A DNA stretch of 48,331 nucleotides from Aquiflexum sp. TKW24L (GTDB taxonomy: Bacteria > Bacteroidota > Bacteroidia > Cytophagales > Cyclobacteriaceae): positions 1 to 48,331 of the forward strand of contig NZ_JAMFLG010000034.1 of NCBI RefSeq assembly GCF_023502205.1, in the 5' to 3' direction. This document shows, one piece after another, positions 7,895 to 17,095 of the stretch. How positions within the stretch are numbered: the stretch's first letter is position 1; each line of letters begins with the position of its first letter. The position numbers were made by a program, and so were the translations under genes. Below the pieces are notes generated by a model, which saw only the letters and a list, made by a program, of their open reading frames with translations, made no database searches and was not told where the DNA came from.

Positions 7895-8515
7895 CTAAAA
7901 ACCAACTTTTTCGATCCCAAATAGCACTAGGATTATAATTACACCTGCTGGAACAACCACCACCCAGTCATTTGCCTTTAGCATGCCCGGAAACGTAATT
8001 TCCCCAAAATCGCCTTTTTTCAGGATCCCATCCTTTATTTTGGGATACAAAACAGCAAAAATCCAGGTGCCCAGAATTATGCCTGCTACACCACCAACAA
8101 TGGCATCCAAGTATCCATTACCCATTGCCCCGGCAATGGTTCCCGGGCAATAGCCAAGCACGGCAAATCCAACACCAAAAATAGTAGCGCCAATGACATT
8201 CATACCCACTGAGCCACTCTTTATCGATAGCTTAATCCAGCCCATTGATTTCATAAAGTATATCCCAATCATGCCGGTAACTACTGCCGAAAGCATGATT
8301 TTGATAACCGTAAAATCGGTAAGCAACAACTGACCGACTATCACATCGTATTTGGTTGCTCCGCCCTTGTGCAATAGAAAGCCGAAAATAATACCAAAAC
8401 CCAAACCTATTAGTAAAGGTCTTTTATCTTCATCAGATGCTTTATCTTCTGTTCCATTTTTTTTATCTGAAACTTCTTCTCTTTTTTCCATGATGATCCG
8501 CTGGGAGTTAAGCAA
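7895..8515 (-). CDS. YeeE/YedE-type transporter half (DUF6691)
   Basis: A 206-residue membrane protein corresponding to the C-terminal half of YeeE/YedE thiosulfate transporters. After a charged N-terminus of ~30 residues come about five membrane segments. The motif GYCPGTIAGAMGNGYLDA near residue 120 holds the conserved cysteine thought to pass thiosulfate or sulfide-type sulfur. The ORF start at 8515 overlaps the other half (8508-9041) by eight bases, showing translational coupling; the internal ATG at residue 9 (8491) would remove the overlap. The two halves probably form one functional unit. The sulfur role follows from family knowledge and the persulfide dioxygenase next door. Confidence 0.87.
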   Translation of the reverse strand: MLNSQRIIMEKREEVSDKKNGTEDKASDEDKRPLLIGLGFGIIFGFLLHKGGATKYDVIVGQLLLTDFTVIKIMLSAVVTGMIGIYFMKSMGWIKLSIKSGSVGMNVIGATIFGVGFAVLGYCPGTIAGAMGNGYLDAIVGGVAGIILGTWIFAVLYPKIKDGILKKGDFGEITFPGMLKANDWVVVVPAGVIIILVLFGIEKVGF

Positions 8516-9041
8516 TTACATAATAAATGATATGGGCAGTAATCACTCCACCAATAAAAAAGAAGATGACTGAAACCCAACTTGAAACAGCAAGTTGCAG
8601 CGTGCCGCTAATACCGTGTCCGCTGGTACAACCGCCGGCAAAACGTGCGCCGAAACCGAGAATAATCCCCCCCACCAAGGCGACAATAACCCTAAGCACT
8701 GCATCATCACCGAAAGCTGAAGCCCAGAGTGGTGGTACCCACGCATTTGCCTGAATATCTCCTGAGATCATAGCTGACAGAAATGACCCTAATACAACTC
8801 CCAAAACAAGCATCCACTGCCAATTGATCAGAAGTTTGATCTTTTTAAAGTAAGGCCTTTGTTCTGCTTTTCCTCCTGAAATCAGATTTTCAATCATCCC
8901 CCCTGCCCGGGCGAATGTCGTTGAGGTAGCAATAGGTTTGCCCGAAATCAAAAAACTCAGCCAACTCAAAATACCAATCCCTATGCCAACTACATAGGGC
9001 GACCATAGGGTTTGCGTAAAAACCGATCCAAATGTTTCCAT
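8508..9041 (-). CDS. YeeE/YedE-type transporter half
   Basis: A 177-residue membrane protein matching the N-terminal half of YeeE/YedE transporters. It has about four or five hydrophobic segments and the motif FAGGCTSGHGISG near residue 140, with the conserved cysteine and glycines of the family's translocation path. It follows the persulfide dioxygenase-rhodanese gene by 20 bases and overlaps the second half by eight. Proteins of this pair in other Bacteroidota and proteobacteria sit in sulfide- or thiosulfate-handling operons; the exact species moved here is inferred. Confidence 0.88.
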   Translation of the reverse strand: METFGSVFTQTLWSPYVVGIGIGILSWLSFLISGKPIATSTTFARAGGMIENLISGGKAEQRPYFKKIKLLINWQWMLVLGVVLGSFLSAMISGDIQANAWVPPLWASAFGDDAVLRVIVALVGGIILGFGARFAGGCTSGHGISGTLQLAVSSWVSVIFFFIGGVITAHIIYYVIA

Positions 9042-9061
9042 GTTTTTTATTTAAAATTGGT

Positions 9062-10489
9062 TTAGTTTTTAAGCCTTTGAATAAACCTTGATCCGTGAGG
9101 AACTTGACAAACATCACAGCGCTTGATATATCCAGCAGCACTATATCCGGTCATACCTCCTGCCACATTGGTTAGTTTTTCAAAACCGTGTTGACTCAGA
9201 ATACTTACACCCAGACTACTTCGATTACCCGAGCTACAAATCAAGATAGTCTTATCCTTCTTATTGAGTTCTGTATACCTTTCACGCAAATCGGCCACAG
9301 GAATATTGATAGCGCCTTCAATATGTCCGTCTTCATATTCATTGGTTGCTCTCACATCGAGCAACACGAACTTATCAGAACCTGTAACCATATCATTTAA
9401 ATCTTCAGCTGAGATTTGTTTAATATGATTGGTTTTGTAACCTTTTGTAACCCAGGCAGCCATACCCCCATCCAGATACCCCACAACACGGTCTTGACCA
9501 ACACGCCTGAGCCATAAATTCGATTTTTCCGCTTCTTTAAAACTGTCTGCTATTACCAGTAAATCTTTATCAACAGGAAGTACCCATCCTGCAAATGTGG
9601 GCAGGTTACCATTAATATCCAGGCTCCAAGAACCGGGAATATGCTGACTGCCAAAGGCTAAATAGCTACGGGTGTCAACAATGGCAATATCTCCTTTATC
9701 TAAAATTTCTTTGAAAGATGCCGCCTTTAGGTTTGTCATGGGAGGAAGCTCTAAAACAAGCACAGGCCCTTCGCGATTGATTTCGTTGCACCTGCTAAAG
9801 TGGTCGGGCGCAGGAGGCATTTGATTGGTGAGCGACTTGATGAACTCATCCTTATCCGTAATCTGCAGCGCCTCATTGTATTTTTTTTCGTAACCGATGG
9901 TTGAACGCCATTTGGCACCCATTGATTTTCCGCAAAGAGAACCTGCGCCATGTGCAGGGAGAACTTCGCAAAAGTCCGGAAGCTTTAAAATTTTATCAAA
10001 CAGACTGTGGTATAATTTCCCGGCAAGCTCTTCGGCGATATCAGGAAAAATGTCAGGGCGTCCTACGTCGCCAACAAACAAGGTGTCGCCTACAAAGGCA
10101 CATACAGGTTCTTTCCCCCTCGAAGTATCTACCACCACGTAACATAGGTGATCAGGAGAGTGCCCGGGTGTTTCCAGCACTTTAATGACAAAATCCTCAA
10201 TCTCTATGGTATCACCCTCGACTAACGCTACGTGATCAAAAGCGCATTTGGCTGCTTTGGCCACATATATTTTGGCACCGGTTTTCTCAGCAAGGTCCAT
10301 ATGCCCCGACACAAAATCGGCATGCATATGAGTTTGCAGGATATGGGTGATTTCTACACCCAGCGCACGCGCCTCATCAATATAAAGATCGGTGTCGCGC
10401 TGTGGGTCAATGATGGCACAAACTTCCGATCCGGCAAGAATGTAGGAACTGAGTGCAATCTTGTTCATGAAATAATGTTTTATCAGCAT
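9062..10489 (-). CDS. Persulfide dioxygenase-rhodanese fusion (MBL-fold, CstB/BlrA-like)
   Basis: A 475-residue protein with three parts. Residues ~1-240 are a metallo-beta-lactamase fold of the persulfide dioxygenase type, with iron ligands in THMHAD (H54, H56, D58), H110 in TPGHSPDH, D135 in GDTLFVGD and H180 in LPAHG. Residues ~255-350 are a rhodanese-like domain with no cysteine at the active-site position, so probably inactive. Residues ~360-460 are an active rhodanese with C418 in CSSGNRS. The tail has a CxxC pair. It likely oxidises a persulfide to sulfite and transfers sulfur to make thiosulfate. The neighbours, two YeeE halves and an SLC13-type permease, fit import or export of these sulfur species. 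Confidence 0.9.
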   Translation of the reverse strand: MLIKHYFMNKIALSSYILAGSEVCAIIDPQRDTDLYIDEARALGVEITHILQTHMHADFVSGHMDLAEKTGAKIYVAKAAKCAFDHVALVEGDTIEIEDFVIKVLETPGHSPDHLCYVVVDTSRGKEPVCAFVGDTLFVGDVGRPDIFPDIAEELAGKLYHSLFDKILKLPDFCEVLPAHGAGSLCGKSMGAKWRSTIGYEKKYNEALQITDKDEFIKSLTNQMPPAPDHFSRCNEINREGPVLVLELPPMTNLKAASFKEILDKGDIAIVDTRSYLAFGSQHIPGSWSLDINGNLPTFAGWVLPVDKDLLVIADSFKEAEKSNLWLRRVGQDRVVGYLDGGMAAWVTKGYKTNHIKQISAEDLNDMVTGSDKFVLLDVRATNEYEDGHIEGAINIPVADLRERYTELNKKDKTILICSSGNRSSLGVSILSQHGFEKLTNVAGGMTGYSAAGYIKRCDVCQVPHGSRFIQRLKN

Positions 10490-10518
10490 AGCATATGTAT
10501 TTAGGTTTATTTTATTGT

Positions 10519-12309
10519 TTAAATCATGAAAAAATAGAAGATAGAAACTGTGATAATCAGAAATAGTATTGTCATTCCACTCCCTGCTTTTATATAGTCA
10601 GCATTGCGATAACCGCCGGAAGACATTAGGAAAGCATTCACTTGATGTGTAGGCAAAATGAAGGAGTTAGCAGCACAAACGGCAGCCATAAGTACAAGTG
10701 GCCGGGGATCAATGTCAGCAATTTTCGCCATTCCCATTACCAAGGGTGCCAGGACTACGATTGCGCCTACATTTGACATAAACAGTGAAAAAATGGTTGA
10801 CAAAACCCCAACCATGAGAACGATGAAAACAGGGTGTAAATCAATTACCAAGCCCATGATGGCTTCTGCAAGAAAAGTGGCAGCACCCGTTTTTTGCATG
10901 GCTACTCCTAATGGAATCAATCCCGCTAGGAGAAAAACAACTTTCCACTCTATAGCCCCATAGGCTTCTCCGATATGCAATACACGGGTAAGTACCATGC
11001 CAAGAGCTCCGGTCAGAAATGCCATTGAAATGGGAAAGCCAAATAATGCAAGGGTAATGGCAAAAACAAAACAACCTATTGCCGGCCACAATTTTGACCT
11101 GTCTTTTTTATTTATTTCAAACTCAGTGAGTACTACAAAATCAGCACTTTCTTTCAAATCCTTTATTTCCTCCCACCTGCCGTAAATAATCAAGACATCC
11201 CCGGAGCGAATCTCCATATCAGAAAAATCTCCCTCTATCCTTTTTCCTTCGTTGAAAAGAATTATGGGCTCCACGGCGTAGCGCTTTCTCAGGGAATATT
11301 CTCTTATACATTTTCCGGCTAGTTCAGAACCCGGAGGTATAATTACCTCTGCAAAACCACTAACATTCGGGCTAAAGTCATGAGAGAAATTCCTTGACGC
11401 AGCAAGTGCCTCCAACTGAAAGTGTTCTGAAAAATGATTGATGTTCTCCTCAGATCCCAGAACAGCAAGGGTTTGTCCCTCAACAAATTTATTTTCTCGC
11501 CAAGGCGCATAAACCACATTATCCCCTTTTCCGATGCCTAAAAGATTGACATGGTAGGTTTCCCACAATTCTGCCTCTTCTGTTGTTTTTCCATGCAGTG
11601 AACTTTCAGCAGTCAAGCTTAGTAACTTGATGTTATGTGGTAAATTAAGTTTTTCTACCAACTTTTCTTGCTCAGTTTTTTCTGCTTCGTCAACTTTCTT
11701 TTTGGGTAAAACTTTACTTCCAAACAGCAAAAAATAACCTATGCCCGATAAGAGAAGCACAATCCCGACTGGGGTTACGGAAAACAAGTTGTAGGCTTGA
11801 TGTCCTTCGTTTTTTAATAAATCATTTACCAAAATCAGTGGACCCGAACCAACCATTGTAAGTGTTCCGCCAAGAATGGCAGCAAATCCAATGGGCATAA
11901 TTAGCGATGATGCGGGAATCTTGGTGCGGCGCGAAACCTGCAAGATTCCTGGCAGAAAAAGGGCAGCTGCGCCAATGTTTTGGATTAAACCTGAAAGAAT
12001 GCCAGTTGAGAGAGAAAGCAAGCCTATAAGGTTTCGTTTGCGCGTTCCAGCCTTGCTGATAATAAGTTTTGAAAATTCATCCATGATACCCGTGCGGGCA
12101 ATACCTCGTCCAAGTATCATCACACTCAGCATGGCAATTACAGCGTTGCTCGAAAATCCAGAAAACACCTCCTGCGAATCCAAAATACCGGTCCATCCCA
12201 CCGCCAGCATACAGCCAATGGCTACAATGTCAATTCGGACCAAATCAAGCACCAACAGTATAACTGTAATGCTTAGGATGATCAAAACCGTAATAATACT
12301 GGAATCCAT
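10519..12309 (-). CDS. SLC13-family permease with TrkA-C domains
   Basis: A 596-residue inner-membrane transporter of the SLC13/CitT (divalent anion:Na+ symporter) type. Two membrane blocks of about five or six segments each (~1-190 and ~400-596) flank a soluble insert of ~200 residues that looks like two TrkA-C (RCK-C) domains; GSELAGKCIREYSLRKRYAV is typical of the second. The conserved GLIQNIGAAALFLP and FMSNVGAIVVLAPLV segments correspond to the two symmetric ion-binding hairpins. Relatives move sulfate, dicarboxylates or other anions. It is the first gene of the sulfur operon, 29 bases before the persulfide dioxygenase, so sulfate, sulfite or thiosulfate is a sensible guess. Confidence 0.88.
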   Translation of the reverse strand: MDSSIITVLIILSITVILLVLDLVRIDIVAIGCMLAVGWTGILDSQEVFSGFSSNAVIAMLSVMILGRGIARTGIMDEFSKLIISKAGTRKRNLIGLLSLSTGILSGLIQNIGAAALFLPGILQVSRRTKIPASSLIMPIGFAAILGGTLTMVGSGPLILVNDLLKNEGHQAYNLFSVTPVGIVLLLSGIGYFLLFGSKVLPKKKVDEAEKTEQEKLVEKLNLPHNIKLLSLTAESSLHGKTTEEAELWETYHVNLLGIGKGDNVVYAPWRENKFVEGQTLAVLGSEENINHFSEHFQLEALAASRNFSHDFSPNVSGFAEVIIPPGSELAGKCIREYSLRKRYAVEPIILFNEGKRIEGDFSDMEIRSGDVLIIYGRWEEIKDLKESADFVVLTEFEINKKDRSKLWPAIGCFVFAITLALFGFPISMAFLTGALGMVLTRVLHIGEAYGAIEWKVVFLLAGLIPLGVAMQKTGAATFLAEAIMGLVIDLHPVFIVLMVGVLSTIFSLFMSNVGAIVVLAPLVMGMAKIADIDPRPLVLMAAVCAANSFILPTHQVNAFLMSSGGYRNADYIKAGSGMTILFLIITVSIFYFFMI

Positions 12310-12966
12310 TGCAGTGTTTTGTTTGCTTACGAGAATATTTCTATCACTTCTTCTCTGTTCTTTTCCTGCGTTATTCCATTTTGGAATTAGGAGGAGGAAA
12401 TGTCAACTACCATCTCAAATGCTTTCTAGAACAAATGAACGGAAGTATCAAAATTTTACGTGGCTTGTCCCCTCTCTATAGATCAAGCAAATTGAACCAA
12501 GGGTGTGTTGAAAAAGTATTGCATTCAACCTTAAACTCTCCCCAGGATTAGAATATTTCATGTTATTAAACAAAAGTATGTTTGAAGTAAAAAAAATGCC
12601 TTACACAAATTTTGAGAAGAACTACATGATTGACAGATGGTTCTTTGACGTTTTTGAACTAAGTTGAAATCAGGTTATAATACAAGTGCAAATTTTTGAA
12701 AGACATCCCATGGCGCTTGAAGCGAGAAATCTGGAATCAAGTTTTTTTTTAGCAACTGTGTACTAGCCTTATCAAAAAATACTTTAAAAATCTAATGAAG
12801 CATATCGTATTCTGCGAATTATGTAATTCCCAATTGGTTTTGTATTGCACTTACTTTTAAATGTACCCGATATTTGCATGCGATTAAGTACGCATCTTTC
12901 ATTTTCAGAAGTAACTGATGAAACACCTTCGATTTTTTCTGACTAAAAACAAATTTTAACAAATCT
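12310..12966. other. 657-base spacer without a recognised gene
   Basis: This spacer separates the divergent SLC13-type permease and AI-2E transporter genes and must hold promoters for both. A plus-strand open frame at 12309-12551 has no familiar protein character and lies over the likely control region. I see only AT-rich sequence with short T and A runs (for example at 12740-12750), no tRNA, no clear repeat, and no insertion sequence ends. Confidence 0.5.
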
Positions 12967-14073
12967 ATGACGCTATCCTTCCCTAAGCTATTCTTTACAT
13001 TGGCCTTCATTTTTGGTCTATTTGCAGTCATGGTACTTGCCAGGCCTGTGCTGATACCGCTAAGCATGGCATTGTTAATTTCATTTATTCTATTTCCGGT
13101 TGTTCAAAAATTGGAAGCTTGGGGGATAAACAGATTGTTTGCTGCATTTCTTTCTTTGTTAATGATGTTTTTAATTCTGGGAGGTTTTCTAACCTTGTTT
13201 TCCACCCAGATCATGAATTTATCCGATCAACTGAGTGATTTCTCAATAAAAATCATGGACACTTTGACCGATGTGATTGTCTATGTAAATGGTAATATCC
13301 ATTTTATCGGTGATCTTAACAGGGAGGAATTGATTGAGGATGGAAAAACATGGCTTCAAGAATCCTCCGGAACACTATTACAAAGCACTTTTAGCACAAC
13401 GGCTACTTTATTTACCGGCGTATTTACCACCATTATCTTTACTTTTTTGATTCTGATTTACAGAGATGGATTGACCAAAGCATTTGTCTCGTTTGGGGAT
13501 GAAGCAAACAAAGGTAGAATCTTCAAGATGCTCCAAAATATACAGCGGGTAGGAAAACAATACCTTTCCGGTATGTTTATTTTGATCTTAATATTAGGTT
13601 TTGCCAACAGTATAGGATTGTTACTCATTGGTATTGATAGCCCCTTTCTGTTTGGGTTTCTGGCTGCTTTTTTATCCATAGTGCCTTTTGTCGGCACCAC
13701 CATTGGTGCAGTTATTCCGGTACTTTATGCTTTTATGTCTTCGGATTCTCTATTGGTTCCCGTGGCGGTGGTCATTTGGTTTTGGGCAATCCAGGTGATT
13801 GAAAGCAACTTTCTCAATCCAAAGATTGTGGGAAGCAGCCTCAATGTCAATGCCTTGGTAGCCATCTTGAGTTTGTTGGTTGGTGCGGCAGTGTGGGGCG
13901 TCGCAGGTATGATTTTGTTTCTGCCCTTTGCTGCCATTCTCAAAGTTATCTGCGAGGAGTTTGACCAACTAAGACCTATAGCCATGCTGATCAGCGACGA
14001 TATCTCTGGTGATGAGAAAAAAGTGAACAAACCTTCAAAGTGGGTCGAAAAAGTAAAAGGGTGGTTTAAATAA
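12967..14073 (+). CDS. AI-2E family transporter
   Basis: A 368-residue membrane protein of the AI-2E (PerM/TqsA/YhhT) family. It has two N-terminal hydrophobic segments (~5-50), one near 60-80, a soluble region with QESSGTLLQST around 135-150, then several closely spaced hydrophobic segments to ~330, including the family pattern FLAAFLSIVPFVGTTIGAVIP and LNPKIVGSSLNVNALVAILS. The C-terminal tail is charged. Despite the name, members export varied small molecules or act in Na+/Li+ transport, so the substrate is unknown. It stands alone. Confidence 0.88.
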   Translation: MTLSFPKLFFTLAFIFGLFAVMVLARPVLIPLSMALLISFILFPVVQKLEAWGINRLFAAFLSLLMMFLILGGFLTLFSTQIMNLSDQLSDFSIKIMDTLTDVIVYVNGNIHFIGDLNREELIEDGKTWLQESSGTLLQSTFSTTATLFTGVFTTIIFTFLILIYRDGLTKAFVSFGDEANKGRIFKMLQNIQRVGKQYLSGMFILILILGFANSIGLLLIGIDSPFLFGFLAAFLSIVPFVGTTIGAVIPVLYAFMSSDSLLVPVAVVIWFWAIQVIESNFLNPKIVGSSLNVNALVAILSLLVGAAVWGVAGMILFLPFAAILKVICEEFDQLRPIAMLISDDISGDEKKVNKPSKWVEKVKGWFK

Positions 14074-14184
14074 TTTGGTTATCCGCTTCTTTGCCTGCAC
14101 GCCTATATTCTTCTATAAACTGGCAGGAAGTCGGAACTTTGACTTCATAAATTTTTGAAATTGTCAACAAAAAGACGGGGGCGA

Positions 14185-15246
14185 TTAATTCTTCTCCCCT
14201 TCCTTTTTACCCTCTTCAATCTTCTTCTCCGCTTCAGCTTCTTCTTTTGGATCTGCTATTTCCAAACCTTCCGTATTATCCTCGTCGGGTTCATAATTCA
14301 ACCCGATCAGAATAGGAAAATGGTCCGATCCTATACTTTCCAATTTCTCAAGATTTAACAACCCAAACTCCTTAGAATAAAATATATGATCCAGAGGATA
14401 CCTGAAAAGAGGTATAAAAACGCTATAAGTATTGTATAAACCCCGACCTTCTCTAGGGTCAACCAATTCACTGTATTTTCTGAAAAGCTTGGAAGTACTT
14501 GACCAACCAACATCATTCAGATCTCCGGCTACTACTGTTGGGTTCTTTGATTCTTTGATTTCCTTTCCAATAAGGAGCAATTCTGTATCTCTTTCGTAAG
14601 TATCTGTACCTGGCTTTGGCGGCTCTGGGTGCACGCCATAGAAATCAATTTTACTGCCAGATGGTAAAGTGATTTTTGTGAAAATGGAAGGAATACTATC
14701 CTTTACCAAAAAATTCACAGCACTTTCAGTCAATGGAAGCTTTGAAAGCAAAATCATGCCATAGGTATTGTCAAGGGGATATTTGACCGAGTAAGAGAAA
14801 TCCCTATCAAGTTTGTTGATAGATTGTGCCCATTCCTCATCGGGTTCGTTGATCAAAAGAACATCGGGATTGACCTTTTTGACGAGTGCATGGAAACTCT
14901 CTTTATCCTCATTCTCCATCCGGACATTGGTCACTAGCAGTGTAAAGCTATCCTTGGTTCGTTCTTTGTCACTGTCCTTTGCCTGTGTTCGGTAAAGTGG
15001 TGTATACACCATCACGTACTGTATCTGATATACAAGGGAAACTGCCAACACCAGCATCAATGGTAGTTTGAAAGACCTTTTGAACTTTAAAAAAAAGTAT
15101 GCCAAGACCATCGCCAAAAGGGTCAATCCAGCAATCTGAAGTCGTGGAAAATCAAATATTCTAATCCACCACGCAGCTGAATTGATCAAAGGCAATCCTG
15201 TAGCAACAAGGACTAAAACACATAATAATAGGGTAAGTATCCGCAT
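14185..15246 (-). CDS. Membrane-anchored endonuclease/exonuclease/phosphatase family protein
   Basis: A protein of about 353 residues. The first ~95 residues contain three hydrophobic segments, followed by an EEP-family hydrolase domain (~100-325): LLVTNVRMENED, the metal-binding LLINEPDEEW, GVHPEPP, AGDLNDVGW and the closing GSDHFPIL. Such enzymes cleave phosphodiester bonds in nucleic acids, sphingomyelin or phosphoinositides; the target is unknown. The C-terminus is a very acidic and lysine-rich tail of ~40 residues. The frame could start at 15306, but MRILTLLLC at 15246 gives a normal membrane start. Followed by an XRE/DUF2975 group on the same strand after a spacer. Confidence 0.87.
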   Translation of the reverse strand: MRILTLLLCVLVLVATGLPLINSAAWWIRIFDFPRLQIAGLTLLAMVLAYFFLKFKRSFKLPLMLVLAVSLVYQIQYVMVYTPLYRTQAKDSDKERTKDSFTLLVTNVRMENEDKESFHALVKKVNPDVLLINEPDEEWAQSINKLDRDFSYSVKYPLDNTYGMILLSKLPLTESAVNFLVKDSIPSIFTKITLPSGSKIDFYGVHPEPPKPGTDTYERDTELLLIGKEIKESKNPTVVAGDLNDVGWSSTSKLFRKYSELVDPREGRGLYNTYSVFIPLFRYPLDHIFYSKEFGLLNLEKLESIGSDHFPILIGLNYEPDEDNTEGLEIADPKEEAEAEKKIEEGKKEGEKN

Positions 15247-15487
15247 TGATTTTAATAAAACTTGGAGGATATAATACAATATGTGTTCCGAACTGAGTAA
15301 AGCCACTTTCTTTTTCAGAAGTAGTGGAGATTAAACTAACCTAGATTCAGAAAAAAAAAGCAAAGCAGCTCCACTGTGTATAGTCTGATAAAAAATTGTA
15401 GAGACTGAACTTAAATTTTACCATTTTAAAAAATCTGAAAGGATTTTCCTCCCATCCATATTCACCTACCTGAGTATCATTCGTTTG

Positions 15488-15853
15488 CTATCCAGCCCTT
15501 AGGATCTTCTCCATCTTTTTGCCTTTTGCCAATTCATCCACCAACTTATCAAGGTACCTTATTTGCCTGGTTAAAAGATTCTCGATTTCTTCAATTCCAT
15601 AACCACAGATTACTCCGGTAATCAAAGGAGCATTGGGATTTGGAGTTGCTTTTTGAAAGAAGGTTTCGAATGATGCTTTCTCGGCAATCAATTTATTTAA
15701 ATCTTTGTCATCAAAGCCGGTAAGCCACGTAATGACTTGATGCAATTCTTCCTTAGTCCTACCTTTTCCCTCCACTTTGGTGACATAATGGGGATATACG
15801 GATGAGAAAGTCATCTTTGCCATTTGCTCATCATGTTCAGGGGTTGTTTTCAT
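15488..15853 (-). CDS. DUF2200 domain-containing protein
   Basis: A 121-residue soluble protein of the DUF2200 family, of unknown function, recognised from [21 protein letters not shown] and WLTGFDD near the N-terminus and [15 protein letters not shown] later. A longer frame reaches 15946, but its extra 31 residues look non-coding, and MKTTPEH at 15853 gives the usual family length. It lies 89 bases downstream of the XRE regulator and may be read with it. Confidence 0.85.
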   Translation of the reverse strand: MKTTPEHDEQMAKMTFSSVYPHYVTKVEGKGRTKEELHQVITWLTGFDDKDLNKLIAEKASFETFFQKATPNPNAPLITGVICGYGIEEIENLLTRQIRYLDKLVDELAKGKKMEKILRAG

Positions 15854-15942
15854 GCTGTCTTTTAAAATTAAAATAATTGATAGTGTATAATTTTTTTGGC
15901 CATTATAAATCGGATCCCGAATAGGAAAATTCTCATTGCGTT

Positions 15943-16155
15943 TCACTTACCTTCCTCAACGAATTCCAAAATATCGCCCGGTTGGCAATTTAACACCTCA
16001 CAGATGGCCTCTAGTGTACTAAAACGGATGGCTTTTGCTTTTCCGGTTTTGAGAATGGAAAGGTTAGACAGGGTCAAACCCACTTTTTCAGAAAGTTCAT
16101 TGAGCGACATCTTCCGCTTTGCCATCATTACATCCAAGTTAACTATGATCGGCAT
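15943..16155 (-). CDS. XRE-family HTH regulator (YozG-like)
   Basis: A 70-residue protein that is essentially one Cro/C1-type helix-turn-helix. [20 protein letters not shown] holds the two helices, followed by the family's ending [21 protein letters not shown]. Small proteins of this kind are regularly found next to DUF2975 membrane proteins, as here, where only three bases separate them. It probably binds the palindrome at 16759-16781 upstream of the pair and controls its own operon. The signal it senses is unknown. Confidence 0.88.
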   Translation of the reverse strand: MPIIVNLDVMMAKRKMSLNELSEKVGLTLSNLSILKTGKAKAIRFSTLEAICEVLNCQPGDILEFVEEGK

Positions 16156-16158
16156 ATT

Positions 16159-16725
16159 TTATATCGTTAGGTCGTTTTCTTGTTGGATCTCAATGCCTCT
16201 TTTTACTATCTGAACAATGACAAACAGGATCACAGCCATGAATATCCAAACATCAGCTCCGGCAAGATGCAAAGTTTGAAGATTCAGGCTTTGGAGTCCC
16301 TGCTCTGAAAGCCAGGCTGCAAAATTAAACGCAGCGTGAGAAAATAGTCCGATGCCTAGGGCTAGGTAAGAAAGATTTAAAATGAAACTTTGCAATTTTA
16401 TATTGAATGGTTGGGTCATATTCAAATCTTTTTCGACAAATAGTTTGACAATAAGGTAAAACATAATGGCTTTCAAAACTCCCACGATGACCATAATTAA
16501 GGTAATGACAGCAAAATATCCGCGGTCAAACTCATAGAGTCTTGACAAATAATCTGCCCCTTCCCAATAATTCTTCACCCATTCCGGATTGATAAATAGC
16601 GTGATGACCGTATTGACAATCGTCCCTCCTACTTCGACACATAAGCCAATAAGTATGACCCATGAAAGTATTTGCAATATTTTCAGAATCAGCTGGGTTG
16701 AGATTTTAATTTCCATAATGAACAC
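16159..16725 (-). CDS. DUF2975 family membrane protein
   Basis: A 188-residue protein with four hydrophobic segments (~10-35, 65-95, 105-130 and 150-178), matching DUF2975 proteins of unknown function. The positively charged end KRGIEIQQENDLTI follows the last segment. It is the first gene of the pair with the XRE regulator. In this family the membrane protein is suspected to act as a partner or sensor for the small regulator, though I know of no proof. Start is MFIMEIK; M4 is possible. Confidence 0.83.
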   Translation of the reverse strand: MFIMEIKISTQLILKILQILSWVILIGLCVEVGGTIVNTVITLFINPEWVKNYWEGADYLSRLYEFDRGYFAVITLIMVIVGVLKAIMFYLIVKLFVEKDLNMTQPFNIKLQSFILNLSYLALGIGLFSHAAFNFAAWLSEQGLQSLNLQTLHLAGADVWIFMAVILFVIVQIVKRGIEIQQENDLTI

Positions 16726-17095
16726 CTGTTTAAAAATAATGACACAATTATCAGTAATTTTTTATTGTTAAACAATAAAAATATCATGATAATAGAAAAT
16801 ATTTTATTTACACACCTATCACTAGAAAATTGATTATAAGTTTACTTGACACCCTTTTGAATAAAAAGATGCGCTTTTTGAGCGGATCATCAAAAAATTT
16901 ATGAAAAATATTATAGCGTTAATCTGAATTTCATAAAATTATATATTGAAATAAAATTTCTGTATACTATAAAATATCACTAATAAACTAATTCATAATA
17001 TTATATTTTATTAGATTTTTATAGGTTAATAACATTATTTTATTTCTTTCGTTATAAATAGTATAATGTTTAATGGAATAAAACAATTTTTAATC
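16726..17095. other. AT-rich divergent control region
   Basis: About 370 bases between the divergent DUF2975 and DUF4136 genes with no credible coding frame. It holds the palindrome at 16759-16781 and is otherwise extremely AT-rich, including ATTATATATTGAAATAAAAT and TTCATAATATTATATTTTATT. Promoters for both directions must lie here. I could not fix a -7 element for either. Confidence 0.6.
16759..16781. promoter_or_regulatory. Perfect palindrome, candidate operator of the XRE regulator
   Basis: TTTTTATTGTT (16759-16769), a central A, and AACAATAAAAA (16771-16781) form a perfect 11-1-11 dyad. It lies 34 bases upstream of the DUF2975 start, where a repressor of that operon would be expected to bind. 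The core TTGTTTAACAA on the minus strand is typical of small HTH operators. Binding is inferred. Confidence 0.6.

Noticed and set aside
11876-12481. Plus-strand 201-residue frame
   Set aside because: Antisense shadow of the SLC13 permease gene; its composition reflects complementary codons.
12309-12551. Small plus-strand gene upstream of the AI-2E transporter gene
   Set aside because: It begins at the end of the SLC13 gene on the opposite strand, has no familiar motif, and covers the likely promoter of the permease gene.
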